This document shows, one piece after another, positions 33,920 to 45,282 of a DNA stretch of 64,000 nucleotides; within the stretch, counting starts at the first letter, position 1; the number at the start of each line of letters is the position of its first letter. The notes under the pieces were generated by a model that saw only the letters and a list, made by a program, of their open reading frames with translations, searched no databases and was not told the DNA's origin. The DNA comes from Triangularia verruculosa (taxonomy: Eukaryota > Ascomycota > Sordariomycetes > Sordariales > Podosporaceae): the NCBI GenBank assembly GCA_033296885.1, contig MU863883.1, positions 310,001-374,000 on the forward strand, read 5' to 3'. Both the position numbers and the translations under genes were made by a program.

Positions 33920-36571
33920 CGGGGCAGTCGTGAGGCAGTGAAAATCTGGGGGATGGGGTTTGTCGGTATGATGGTTAAAAAGGCCAGTGTTTCAAGTGGA
34001 TCGGAATGCGAGCGAGGGAGGAGTGCGCGATGCGATTGCTGGCGGTTGAGACGAAATCCGCGTTTAAACGATTGGATGCGCGTCAACGTCAAGAGTCGCA
34101 GCAAGAGCGCTGAGGGGACAATGTCGTCAATACTGTTGGAGTTTCCCTTTCTGAATTGTCCGGTCGGTCGGTCAAGCGATCGTGTTGGTGTTTGGTTCCG
34201 GTTCGCGGCGTAGCGCCTGTGTTGCTCAACTTGGGCTGCTGTGTCCTGTGTGCTGGGAGTGTCGGTCAAAAACTGACTCTCTCCTATTTTGGTCGGCAGA
34301 CTAAAACGTGCCGGCGCAGGCGGTACGTACTGGCTGCTACTGCTGTCACGTCATGCCCAATTAAGGGGAGCTAATGTTGGCCTGACAGCGCAGGGGAGTT
34401 CTCGAAAGTACCTAAGCAAACGAGCGGTGCGTCCGCATAGACGGACTGAGAGGGAGGAGGGAGGAAGAGCCCGAGGTGATGATGATGTAGGTGTCAGGCT
34501 GCGGCAGGAAGAGAGAAGGAACGGGCAAGCAGCAGGAAAACAAGAAGTGGTTGCAATTTCACACGACGTGCAACAATCAACGATGTTCCAAGCTTTGCTC
34601 CGTGCATGGAAGGAGAGAAAATGGACCAATGCAAGCGCTTCAAAACGGTGAGGGTGGAAGGATGCCTTTCCCGCAGCCCATTAAATGGAAAGGGGTCGGA
34701 AACCCACTCCCCCATCGCCATTTGCCCCACCACTGCCTCCTACCGCCCACACCTCGGGGTTCACCGCGTAAGGGCTCGCCTGTGTGATTGGCTCATTTCG
34801 CTCAACCCAAGACGCCGGGCGTGGATGCAGGATCAGGGACAGGCAATGGCATGAAGATTTCAAAGAGCGAGGAGCAGACACCTGCCGAACGGAATGTCAC
34901 CCTTCCTTTTTGGACCACTGCCAATTTCAAGCTTTTTCTCGACGTGTTTGGAACTTCTTTTCAGGAGTCGACTTCGGTTCCGTTTTACCAGCCCGTTTCA
35001 TTTCGATCTGTCAAGTGGGTTCTCGCAAAAAAGCTACCTTAGCCGACGTTCTGGCCGCCCCCTATGAACGACCCCCTACCCCGTAAGTCAGCACACACAA
35101 CTTTCTCGATATCCAAGCAAAAGAACTTGGGTGTGCTGTGTACCGGTATTTCTGCATCTGCAACTCTCGATCTCCCATGCAGCACAGAGAAGCGGGTGGC
35201 TTACACCACGGCCTCCCACTGGATGCCAGCCCTCCTCATCGGACGACGACAACAACAGCAGCCAGCTGCTGTTTCAGCCTCTGTCTTGCCGTTACGTTTG
35301 TCTATCCCAACCAAAAGATTCTCGTGATATCCATAGTCAAACCACACCGTCCAACTGTTTACGACATTCCCTTCGTGTCTGCATACGCACTCTGCAACTA
35401 AACACTTTGGCCAGCACAAAGACCCCGCCGTATTCAGCTGAACAGCGATCTGATCTCTTTTTTTCGCCTCATCTCACAACAAACCACACAGGTACAAAGT
35501 CCCCATCATCGGATGGTTCCTTCGCCGGATCATCTCCTTGTGACCACCACCGCATGGCCCATGTGGTCGGCCACCAAGCAAGCAACCAACATTTCACTGC
35601 CGCTCGCCCACTGACGACGACCACTCGACTCAATTCTACCCCGCATTCTTCCTTCACTTGCTGATCTCTCCCCTTACACAAATCACCGCAAGACGGCAGG
35701 AAAAAACAAGCTTCACTGCCTGTACTTGCAGCATAACACACCAACCACTATTCCCATGCTGTTGTGGCTGGGAATACCATGTGGCAATATGGTATCTCAT
35801 GTCCCGAATAAATTGCACCGCCACATATTTCTTGACCACACACAAGTGTAGAATGTAGCAGTCCCTTCCTTTCAATAACTCTTTCCTATTCTGCGTATAA
35901 GTGATGACCAAAAAATGTCGATCACCCATTCCTTTGGGAAAACACCCAACATATAACCCAACCAAACTTTGGCAAAACGTAGCATTATGATGCCATCACT
36001 TGTTCTAATATCTTTCGACACTTGGGACTATTTGTCTGCAAGCAAGCAAAAAGCACACGGACGTACGGACCTTGTTGTTTGGCCGGCCCAGCTCAGGTCC
36101 TACATCAGAGCAAAAAAAGGTCCAAAAGATCTACAGCCTGAGCTCCCGAGGCATACCTATACACATAAAGTAGTAGGCCACAGAAATAGAAAAGTTCGCC
36201 TTCACACAGCCCGATTCTCGATCGCCACTTCTTTCATTCAAGGATGCACTTTGCACTTTGGGCATTGAAGGGAGCAAAGCGTGCATGACATTCAACACAC
36301 CCATGGCAACCTCAACTTCCAAGGCTACGGATAAAGCAGGGCGCACCAAGTCGATATTTACTGACAGAAGGAGAACTTTTGTCACAACAAATCCAACATG
36401 CAAACACCACCCACCAGATGACACGTATATAAGCTGGCCTTTTTAAAGTACTGAACATAAAGCAAATCATAAAGGCCGAAATAAATACATGCGCTTAAAC
36501 GCTGCTCATAATCGCACATTTTCAAGCATATTCCCATTCCTATCTCATACCCACTCCAAAGAAAACAAAAA
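33920..36571. other. 2.65-kb region upstream of gs-1
   Basis: The flanks are gs-1 (starting at 33919) and the 3' end of sec8 (36572), so this contains the gs-1 promoter and sec8 3' untranslated region. The plus strand from about 34900 to 35700 is CT-rich and leader-like, with a possible donor at 35083. One weak hypothetical gene is listed separately. Nothing else is recognised. Confidence 0.5.
35064..35664 (+). CDS. Weak hypothetical two-exon gene
   Basis: An ATG at 35064 followed by a consensus donor (GTAAGT at 35083) and a CATGCAG acceptor at 35182 would join in frame to a 482-nt open stretch ending at 35664, giving 166 residues. The product is Ser/Thr/Pro/Gln-rich without any domain, signal peptide or membrane span, and no CTAAC branch site was found in the 100-nt intron. 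It could equally be the CT-rich leader of a non-coding transcript. No function is proposed. Confidence 0.2.
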
Positions 36572-39500
36572 CTATTGCTGCCACATATACTCACTCAACC
36601 CCAACAACCGCTCCCCCAACTGCCTCTTCGCCTGCGCCGCCACACCCCGCTCCCGATCAGCCAGCTGCTCACTATAGCACAACTCTAGCAACGCCTTCAA
36701 TTCATCGTAAGTGTACCCTTCCTCTTTGCCCCCAGCCTTCTTTTCCCCCTCCCCCTCTCCTCCCTGTTCTGGCTGTTGTTGTGCCCTTTCCGCATCCAGC
36801 TTCGCCCGCGCAACAATCGCATCCGGCCCTCTTTCAAACAACTCGAAATACCCCATCGCCCTCCCCAAATCCACGCCCTCCTCAATGTTCTTCAGGTTCT
36901 GCTGCAGCACCCGCACGTTGAGCTTCATTCGCCCACAGCCGTTCAGGTTCATCGGGTTGGACACCACAGGCGCAAGTTTGATTATGTAGCCGTTGATCAA
37001 CAAGCCCAGCCCTCGCCTGATGAAGAGTACTTCACGCTCCCGCAGATAGCGGGTGGTTGTTTCGTCGTAGGCGACCATCTCCGCGTTGAGGTTCAAGATT
37101 TCTTGGTCAGGCTCGGTGACGACTTGATCCAGTGTGTAAGGGGCGGTGCTAGTGGGACTCAGTGCGAGTGACAGGGAGTGCACGATGCGGCATCGAACTT
37201 CCATGTGGAGTGTCCGCAAGGCGATGGAGGCGAGTTCCTCGTAAGAGGTCAGGATGCTGTCGAAGGATCTAAATCAAATGTTAGCAACATAGAGTATAAT
37301 GCGGTAATATAAAAGGGATAACATACTGCACCGTCTCCTGCGTCATAGGCAGGTACACCGGCCCCTCCTCCGCCGTAGCCTTATTAGGGTCATTCAGCAG
37401 CGTCCACCTCTTCTTCTCCGGCTTGGGCAAGGTCGCCGCTGACGGTTTGGTGGAAGTATCATTCTCATTCTTCGTGATATGCCGCAGGCCCATAACCTTA
37501 ACCGTGAGCCACTTCATGCTCGTGTACAGCAGGCACAACGACGAAATCGTATCCCTGTCCTGGATGATATCGCTCGCCTCCAGCTTCTTCTCGTTGGTCT
37601 GGGCAATTAACAACCCATATTCCTTTCTGAGAAGCTCCTCAAATTCTTCTGTTGCCCCTGACGTTTCTGCCTTCCAGAGATCCATGACCGTGTTGTGGAT
37701 CTCACTGGCTTCCAGCGCCATGACAGCCGAGGCACGGAGCTCCTCGGAAGTCGAGGCTTCTTCTTGGGTCTTGGTGACAAGGGCTTTGTACCAGTTGAAG
37801 CAGCGGTCGTAGTACCTCAGCATCTGGGTGATGATCAGAGAACTGAGAGCCTGGTCGTGAGGGATCGTACCCAGCATGCGGCAAAAGGCTGTGACGACTG
37901 TGAAAAATGCCGTTGTCCCCTTGAAGATAGGCCGTCTGGCGAGATGGGCCCATTCCGAGTCTTGCAAAAAGGCGTCGGCCTCGCCAAAAACAGTATCACT
38001 GAGCTTTCCAAGCGTTTCATCGAGTTGGGGCTGAAAGACGTTAACAAGAAAGTTGTCGAGGAAAGACGTCAGTGTGCTTGTCGCCAGGTCAGAGCCAGGG
38101 GGCACAATGCTCTTCAAACGCTGCAAAAACACAAGTGTTGGTGGCAGCAAAAGACTCATGTTGAAGACGCTGGGCTCAACAAGCGATTTGTATGTCCCAC
38201 TCGTCTGCTCCCTGCCATAGCCGGCTCCCAGGCTCTTCCTCGTCGCTGCGGTATCTGACCGCGGCACCACCAACGTGGACTTTTTGTTGTTTTTGCCAGA
38301 ATTGGAAGTCAAGCCGGGCACAGCATTTTGGATGATATTGTCCAAGGCTTCATACTCGGCCGTCATTTCGGCCGACTTGGCGTCCGCTTCCGAAAACTTG
38401 AAAAGGTATTCCCTGGCGTCCATATTGCCATTCAAGCCACCCCCAGGTCTTGGCGACGAGCGGAACTGGTACACGTCAGCGTCGGTGGTGACATAGTTGT
38501 GTAACAGCGAGCGGATTTCGTTCTGATAGAGATTCCACAGTTCTTTGAAACTGCCTAGAAGGGCAATGTTATTGCCAGCTCCCTCACGTCGGATGAGGGC
38601 CTTGATTGACTCGTGAAACACACGGTGGCCTTCAGCAATTGCCTCGAATTTGCCATAAAGAGTCCAGAGCAGATCATAAATAACATCTGCCCTCATCTGA
38701 GTCTCCCGCTGACCATAAATATGCAGTCCGTTCGAGCCGTTTGAACCGCCGCGCAAAGAGCTAGGATGCTTCTGGTCAATATCGTTGATGGTTTCGTTGA
38801 CAACACCAAACAGCTCAACAGGTAACCTTTGCTTCAACATATCAACAGCAGTTTCGAGCCTCCCCAGCTTGTTCAAAGATTCTACCAAGAGCGTGATGTA
38901 GTAGAAGGTATCGGCCTCTGGGTTCTTTTGGGGATCTTCGGTCACAGACCGGTCCCACTCAATCGATTCGAAGATGGCGTGAAAGGGAGCAAGGTTGGAG
39001 GTATCTTGGAAGGCCTCATTCATTGCTCCATGGTGTTTCGTTAAATTCTGCCACCGCTCCTGGCAGTAGGGAGATTTCAAATAGAGATGCTCATGCAGTT
39101 CCTCGACCAGGATTTCCATGAGGGCCGTCTCCTGGTTGGCAAGATAGCTGCGCAAATCACTCAGCGCCCCAATTCCATCCAACTCTGGTTTTGTCAGCTT
39201 GCGCAATGCATTTTGCAAAACCTCAACGGCCGTGAGGAAGCGTTTTTCGGATATTCTTGCTTCCAGTTGATCCGGCACCGTCCGCAGGTCGTCCAATTCG
39301 TTTAGAGTCTGTAGTACGTCGTCGTACATGCGAGATGTCGCATGTAGCTTCTTGAGCTCGGGGTCTGTTGCACAGAGAGCTGTCTTGGAGGTGGCGAGAG
39401 ACTCCTTAAGGGAGCGCACCTTTTTCTGCGAAGCCTGGATGCTGCCTTGGATCTTATGGAATGTACCGATGGAGCTGTTGAAACCCTGGTGGTACTCGTG

Positions 39501-39980
39501 GACAATCTTCTTTAGCGAATCTTGCAGGTACTGGTGCGTCTGGCGGAAGTTGTGGTACTCGTGGGCGCGGCCGACAGAGCTGGTGTCGAGCAGCTGTAGC
39601 GCTAGCTGAACGGGGATGCAGTCGTTTTCCAACATGGCTGGCCATTCCTGCTTGATCAGATCAAGGACCCTCCCCATCTCGCGCTCAGCGTTGGTTTCAG
39701 GGGCGGATCGCTGCATGGCACGTTCGTTGCGCTGGGCAGATCGCGGCGGCGGCCCATTGCGGAGTGAGGGCGGTGGTTGTTGTCGGGATCGAGACGAAAC
39801 CGAGTCTGAATTTGAGTTTGGCCCTGCGTTTTGGTTCACCGCCTGACGTGGTGGTGGCGCAAACCGGTCGCTGCCATATCCCTCCCCATATGGGTCGTAC
39901 TCCTCATCCTGGCGACTGAGATTGCCGTAACCTCCATGGTTGCCGCCGTTGCGGTACGGCTGGCCGTAACGGTTGGCCAT
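36572..39980 (-). CDS. sec8: Exocyst complex component Sec8
   Basis: Exons 39980-37327 and 37268-36572 (donor GTATGT, acceptor TTAG) encode 1116 residues. The start chosen is MANRYGQPYRNGG, preceded by CACA; an ATG seven codons upstream is in a poorer context. After a 110-residue disordered Gly/Ser/Arg/Gln tail comes the Sec8 N-terminal region: INSERT-like helices QEWPAMLENDCIPVQLALQL, then HEYHQGFNSSIGTFHKIQGS and KVRSLKESLATSKTALC. The remainder is the helical CorEx/CATCHR rod. The join QSFDSILTSYEELASIALRT restores the conserved C-terminal helices. Sec8 is a core subunit of the exocyst that tethers secretory vesicles at hyphal tips and septa. Confidence 0.93.
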
Positions 39981-40719
39981 TGTGGAATTCGAGGTTCGCA
40001 AGCTGCTAGCTACCGGGTTCGGACGTTCTTCATTATCGGATCATTCTCTGGTTAGGGGGCAAAGTCGAGCTGTGTATTGAGGCTAGCGCCTCAGGGCTCC
40101 TTGAGAATGGTGATGTGCGAGGTCGTCGGAGTTCTTGTCGATGGTCGTTGGTGTTTCGCTCTTACTGTCTGGACCCCTGTCGAGCAATACACTTCCCGTC
40201 GAACAGCAGCCCAGCTGCAGGAATGCAAGACCCACTTCGAGGGGCAGCTGGTCAACAAGGTGCTTGGTAATTAATTATCTCACTGGGTTTGTAAAGAAAA
40301 GCATAGTAGTGAAGGCAGAGGATCTATCAAGTTCATTACTCTTCTTCTTTGCTGCCCGGTGTGCCAGCGCTCATGTTGTAAGCTACACGCTGCTTTCTCG
40401 GGAATGCAAGGCACAATGCGTCACTGTCCATCCAGCGGGCTGGGATGGGAAGCCGCACTAACCACGGGACCGCTCCTGTCACTGTGTTAAGCCTCAGTCT
40501 CATGTTCACTGATGTCTCTTGTTTATCCATAATTTTGGAACAGTCAATCAACACGAGCATTCTTCCAACATTTCAATTTTATTTGTACGCTAGCACCCTC
40601 TCACGGAAACAAGACACTAACTCTCCACAATCACTGAAGGGTTGAAACATAGACACCACCTTCGATACGAAATATACCAAGCTTGATAAGTCGCGGCACC
40701 AATTACATGCCTCCCCAAA
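39981..40719. other. Divergent promoter region between sec8 and rai1
   Basis: These 739 bp separate two divergent genes. No coding exon was found; both promoters must lie here. Confidence 0.6.
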
Positions 40720-42201
40720 ATGGAACCAAACCCTGATATCTCTCGATTACACCTTGATCTCAACCGACTGGAGGCAGCTACCACCCAAGTTAGTATCAAA
40801 AGACCCAGGGTAAGGCTGTTTCAATCACACCGTGGGAAATAAAGCAAATACCTTACCTAGGGACTGCGAGATGTCCAAAGCAGTTAGGGGAGATAGATAA
40901 TACTCTCACTCATCACCGTTTTCTACTCCTCCTGATGGGCATGGCAATCCCCATGCCTTCATCCACCATGTCTCTCTCTGTCTCATCGCTTTCCTCATGC
41001 TAACTCTCATCCCAGGAATTCACCTGCTTCTCCTACGACAAAAACCACAACCTCCACCTCGACGATTCATCTCTCAAATGGTACTACCCACCCCAAGCCC
41101 ACGAGTTCCCCGCCAACCTCTCGGCCGGGTACGAGCAGTTCGAAAAGCACGACAGCAGCCAGGACGAGCACCTCGACAGCCTTCTCACCGCCATCACCCA
41201 CCACGAACAACAAACCAACCAACTAATCGACGCCAAGTTCGTCACCTGGCGAGGCATGATGACCAAGTTCTTCTGCGCCCCTTACAGCAACGACGACTTT
41301 GAAATGAACGCCACCCTCTTCCAGGACTGCATCTTCATCGAGGAAAATTGGGCGTTCAAGCGCAGCCAAGAGGCAGAAGACAAAAAGAACTGGAAAAGCC
41401 CACTGGCGCCCGAGCTTATGCAGTTTTGGGGTTACAAATTCGAAACACTCGCCACAATCCCCAGGCCTTGGGGCGAGACCCCGAGGGAAACGATCGAAAG
41501 CCGCGACAGCGAAATCGTCAACAACAAGGAGCAGTACTGCTCAATCGTGCGAACCGCAATCGGGGGCAAGGTCATGTGTTTGGGGGGCGAAGTCGACGCG
41601 ATATGGGATTCCAAGCCCAAAACACCAGGTGCACCGATCAACTGGGTCGAGCTCAAGACGTCCAAAGTGAACCGAACTCATAAGGACTCGTTCGCGTTCA
41701 ACAGGAAGCTCTTGCGATATTGGGCGCAGTCCTTCCTGCTGGGTGTGCCAAAAATCATTGTGGGATTCCGTGATCACGAGGGGCTGCTGCAGTCGATTGA
41801 GGAGTACAAGACGAGGGAGATTGAAGAGGCGGTGCGGAGGGAGTGGAAGAACAGCACGAATTGGAACTGGCGGCCGTGGGTGTGCATCAACTTTACATCA
41901 GAGCTTCTGGACTGTGAGTTTTGTCTCTCTTCTTCTCAAAGGGACTGCTGCTTGAAGCAACCCGGCTAACCAACGAGACACAGGGGCCCAACAGATAATC
42001 AAAGCCGACCCTCAACAGTCGGGAGTGTGGCGGATTCGTTTCCGGAAACAGACAAATAACGTCGAGCTGTTCAAGGTTGAAGAGACGGGTCATGGTAGGA
42101 TTCTAACCGAAGAGTTTGTGAAGTGGAGGACTTTGCGTGCTCAGTCTTTGAATCCGGATGCCAACCCTAAAAATCAGGACGTTGATGATATTATGGGATG
42201 A
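40720..42201 (+). CDS. rai1: Decapping nuclease Rai1 (DXO family)
   Basis: Exons 40720-40809, 41016-41913 and 41984-42201 give 401 residues. The first exon (MEPNPDISRLHLDLN to SIKRPR) joins EFTCFSYDKNHNLHLDDSSL, the typical Rai1 N-terminal block; the first intron is unusually long for this locus (206 nt). Catalytic features are present: GGEVDAIW supplies the acidic metal ligands and VELKTSK the Glu-x-Lys motif, with upstream FWGYKFETLATIPRPWGE also conserved. Rai1 removes aberrant caps from nuclear RNA and stabilises the 5'-3' exonuclease Rat1. The 3' exon ends QDVDDIMG. The identification is firm. Confidence 0.93.
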
Positions 42202-42800
42202 CCTTGGAATGACAGGAAACAGCGTCTGGAAGATATGAATAGGTCCTTGAAAAAAAGATGGCGATAGGTAATCCATATATAATTACAGTCCTCCCGAAGA
42301 CATCAACTGTTGGGCCGAGATTCTTCTTCACAGGCATAGTGGTTCTCAGTATCGGCATCAAGATGTAGATTTAAAAAACAAGTTATAGTGTCCTATTCAT
42401 CCCCCCTTCTGATTGTCTTTTCGCTGTTTTCGCTAGCTTACCATGCCTCACCACCACTTCCCTAATCATGACTGTGAGCCAGATGATACAGCACTTGTCA
42501 CCATCGTCATCCTCCCACTTCTTCGCATCAAATGGCTCAGACACCTCCACCCAACCGCCACCTTCTTCTCCACCACTCTTCGCCTTGACAACTTCCAGGG
42601 CCTTCGTGATGCCTTCGTCAGAACTCACCCCTCTCACTTCCTAGATGATCGCCCCATTCACGGACTTCTCGTGCATCGACTTTCTCCAGCTGGTCTCAAC
42701 CGCAATTTCCTCCGTTTGCCCCGTTGGGACAAACACCCCGTCAGCAGCGCTACCCGCCATATTTCCATGCAATCCATGCGCCCCGGCTTGGCGGGGCTCG
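42202..42800. other. Convergent region between rai1 and mkt1
   Basis: These 599 bp lie between two 3' ends. On the minus strand an unexpected coding-like frame interrupted by one TAG is present (listed separately). Otherwise it looks like 3' untranslated sequence. Confidence 0.5.
42383..42760 (-). pseudogene. Coding-like frame with one in-frame TAG
   Basis: From the ATG at 42760 a frame runs 39 codons (MAGSAADGVFVPTGQTEEIA...) to TAG at 42643-42641, then continues in the same frame for 85 codons (EVRGVSSDEGITKALEVVKA...) to a stop at 42383. Composition on both sides is charged and protein-like. The TAG forms part of an acceptor-like TCTAG, so a spliced structure is also possible, but no donor at a sensible distance was found. 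It may be a disabled gene, a readthrough case, or chance in the mkt1 3' flank. No family recognised. Confidence 0.25.
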
Positions 42801-45282
42801 CTAAGTCCGCACCTCCAGGTACTTCTCCGCCTTTTGCCAAATGCTTTGGTCAGCAGCCGAGATCTCGTTTGGAGGAAGCACCTTGATGCCTGCGTGAATG
42901 GCCTTGAAGAACTCGCACGCAATCTCGAGATCCTCCGAAAAGGCCATGGCGTAGGGAATGTAGGTAGAAGGGAATTGCTGCTTCTTCTTGGCCATCTCGG
43001 GATCGTTCGGGACGATGTCGTCAAAATACGTCTTGACGGCAATTCCAAGTGATACGTCAGGGTTGAAATAGAAGGGCAGGCTGTGGATTCCAAGTCAGTA
43101 TACCGATGAATGGTTAGTCAGAGAAGGGGAAGCACATACCTGTTGCCCAGCTCCCAATAATCGTCTCTCCTTCTGTCTGCCTGGGCCGTCACGAATGTCG
43201 TAACCAAAATCGCCTCGACGAGATCGCGATCCGCGGCGCGCACCTCAGACGCCAGTGAACGGAAAGCCAGCAGGCTTTTGCTGAGCGGGCCGGTGTACCC
43301 ATAGGACTCATGACGAAGTTTCAGCAAGCACGCGCACCTACTGATCAACAAGAGGCTCGACTGATCGTCCCCTGTGCCGTTCATGGGCAAGCCGCGCAAC
43401 GCCTCATGCTTGTTCTTGGCGTTCAGCAAGTCAAAACGAACCAGCTCGAGCGCGACAATGACCGACTCGTAAAGGTGTGGTACGCTGAAATGCTTCTTGA
43501 CCGTTGGCTGGAGTGCGATGAGAGCTTGGCCCAAGGCCTTGCCCCAGCTTGTGAGTTCATGTTTGTCGTTGACGTAGCCCCGAATATGCAGAAATCTCCA
43601 GATTGACATGGACTTGATGAGGCCAGGGCTCAAATTCTTCACTTTCTTGTCCTTCTGAGCAAACGTAGAGGCCACAAACTCTGGTTTTTGAAGAGCCAGA
43701 ACTTCAGAGATAATGGATCCGTGGTCAAAATCGGGGAATAGCTTCTCGACAGTCCCGGCTGCTACCCTCCAGCTCTTCCACTGATCGAGGTAGGGTCCCT
43801 GGTTCTTGAAGTCCCACAGCTTCCGTTTGAACTCGCGGTCAAACCACACCCCCATGGTGATGGTGCTGTGTAAGAATGCGCGGTGAAGTTGAGCAACAAC
43901 CAGACTCAAGGCCGCTTCCTTTATTGGAGGAGTCTGTTGCGTGGCCAGTTTCTTGTATTCATCCGGGTCCGTTCCATCCAATGTGGGCAGAACCTCCATC
44001 GACGCTGAGGTCTGCTTCTTAGCAAACTGAGCCTGAGTAAAGGCATGTGAGATGGGGTTCAGAATCCTTGGGCCAATCAGACCACAGTTCAGGTAATGGA
44101 ACATCTCCCGTGGGAGCTTGAGTGCCAGATACTCGTAGTTGTCTCCAGTCAAATCCTCGTCATTATGAGGGCCTACTTCCCCCTTCTCATTGATGTAAAT
44201 GAAATGGTCGACAAACATTCGGGCTTTGCGGTACTTGTCCTGCCAGTTGGGGTCTTTACTCTTGAGGTTCTCGGCGAAAGTGTTGCAAACCTGGGCCACA
44301 TTCTTCTGCCCAACACGAAAAATGTTCAAAGCATCATTGATGCTTGGTGGTTGGTTCTTGATGATCCCTGGGTCTTTGAGAACAGGGAACACTGGGAGGA
44401 ATGACGTGCCTGTCATGAGCATGAGATCCACGAAGGTATCGTGAGTAACGTTGAGAGCCCTTAGCAAATGCTCTTTCGAGACTGCACGGACGGTTTTGTT
44501 CTCCCAATCGATGCTTCGGATCACACAGTCATTGATGGGGTACATCAGAAGCTCGACTGATCCCATGATGCCGCCGACTTGATCCGAGTCGGTCATGTCC
44601 AAGGAGGCAATCTTTGAAAATGACAGGTCAGTGAGTAATTATAGTGACTGCGAACAAATTCAACTCTCTTACCTGAGAAGCAGCATTGAAGGGCGCCACG
44701 AGAAAATGGAGTTTTCTTCGCTTCAGTATCCCCTGAAGGAGGCGGTAAAAATTGTGAGGGTGAAAGGCGTCTAGCTTGATTAGCTTTGAACGATACCCCA
44801 TGCCGCCTCTCTACCTATCTTCGGATCATAGGGACATACTCGTATTCTCGCCGAATGACGCAACCGCAGCATCAGCCTGACCATTGAAGTACTGCTCCCA
44901 AGCCTTGTTGGTCTGTTTGATGCCGTCCTCGGCACGTTTGATGTTGATCTCATCCTGACCCTTGACATTCTGTCCATCAAAAACGAAGAGCGGGATGACA
45001 CCGTTGGCCTGCCATTGGTCCAGGTCGTGCTCAATGCGCGATTGTATACCAGTCACACCACCGAGGGCCGACAGGAGGGGCTCGCTGGGCTGTGAATCGA
45101 GCTGAACATGAAGATAGTAGGTGGCATCGACGGCGATGCCGGTATCCGCGATCTCTGCAATCGAATAATTCCTAGCAGCGAGCAAACAAGCAGTCAGCCA
45201 GCATGTTCAGAGAGGGCAACAGAATGATATCGACCTACGTGACCTGCAGGTTGATGTACGGATCCTCGATAAGAGCTTCCAT
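42801..45282 (-). CDS. mkt1: Post-transcriptional regulator Mkt1 (PIN/XPG-like)
   Basis: Five exons (45282-45239, 45171-44840, 44770-44673, 44611-43140, 43080-42801) encode 741 residues. An N-terminal XPG/PIN-like domain reads MEALIEDPYINLQVTNYSIA, then VDATYYLHVQLDS, TGIQSRIEHDLDQWQANGVI and PLFVFDGQNVKGQDE. The XPG-I part contains LVAPFNAASQIASLDMTDSD. The Mkt1-specific central and C-terminal domains follow (TGTSFLPVFPVLKD, ARMFVDHFIYINEKGE, GYTGPLSKSLLAFRSL). The second intron has a perfect GTATGT donor and gives FGENTNAFHPHNFY at the join. Yeast Mkt1 associates with Pbp1 to regulate specific mRNAs; PIN-domain nuclease activity is not assumed. The call is firm. Confidence 0.92.

Noticed and set aside
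34488..35086. Several overlapping plus-strand frames upstream of gs-1
   Set aside because: Mutually overlapping, low-complexity and without homology; best explained as promoter and leader sequence.
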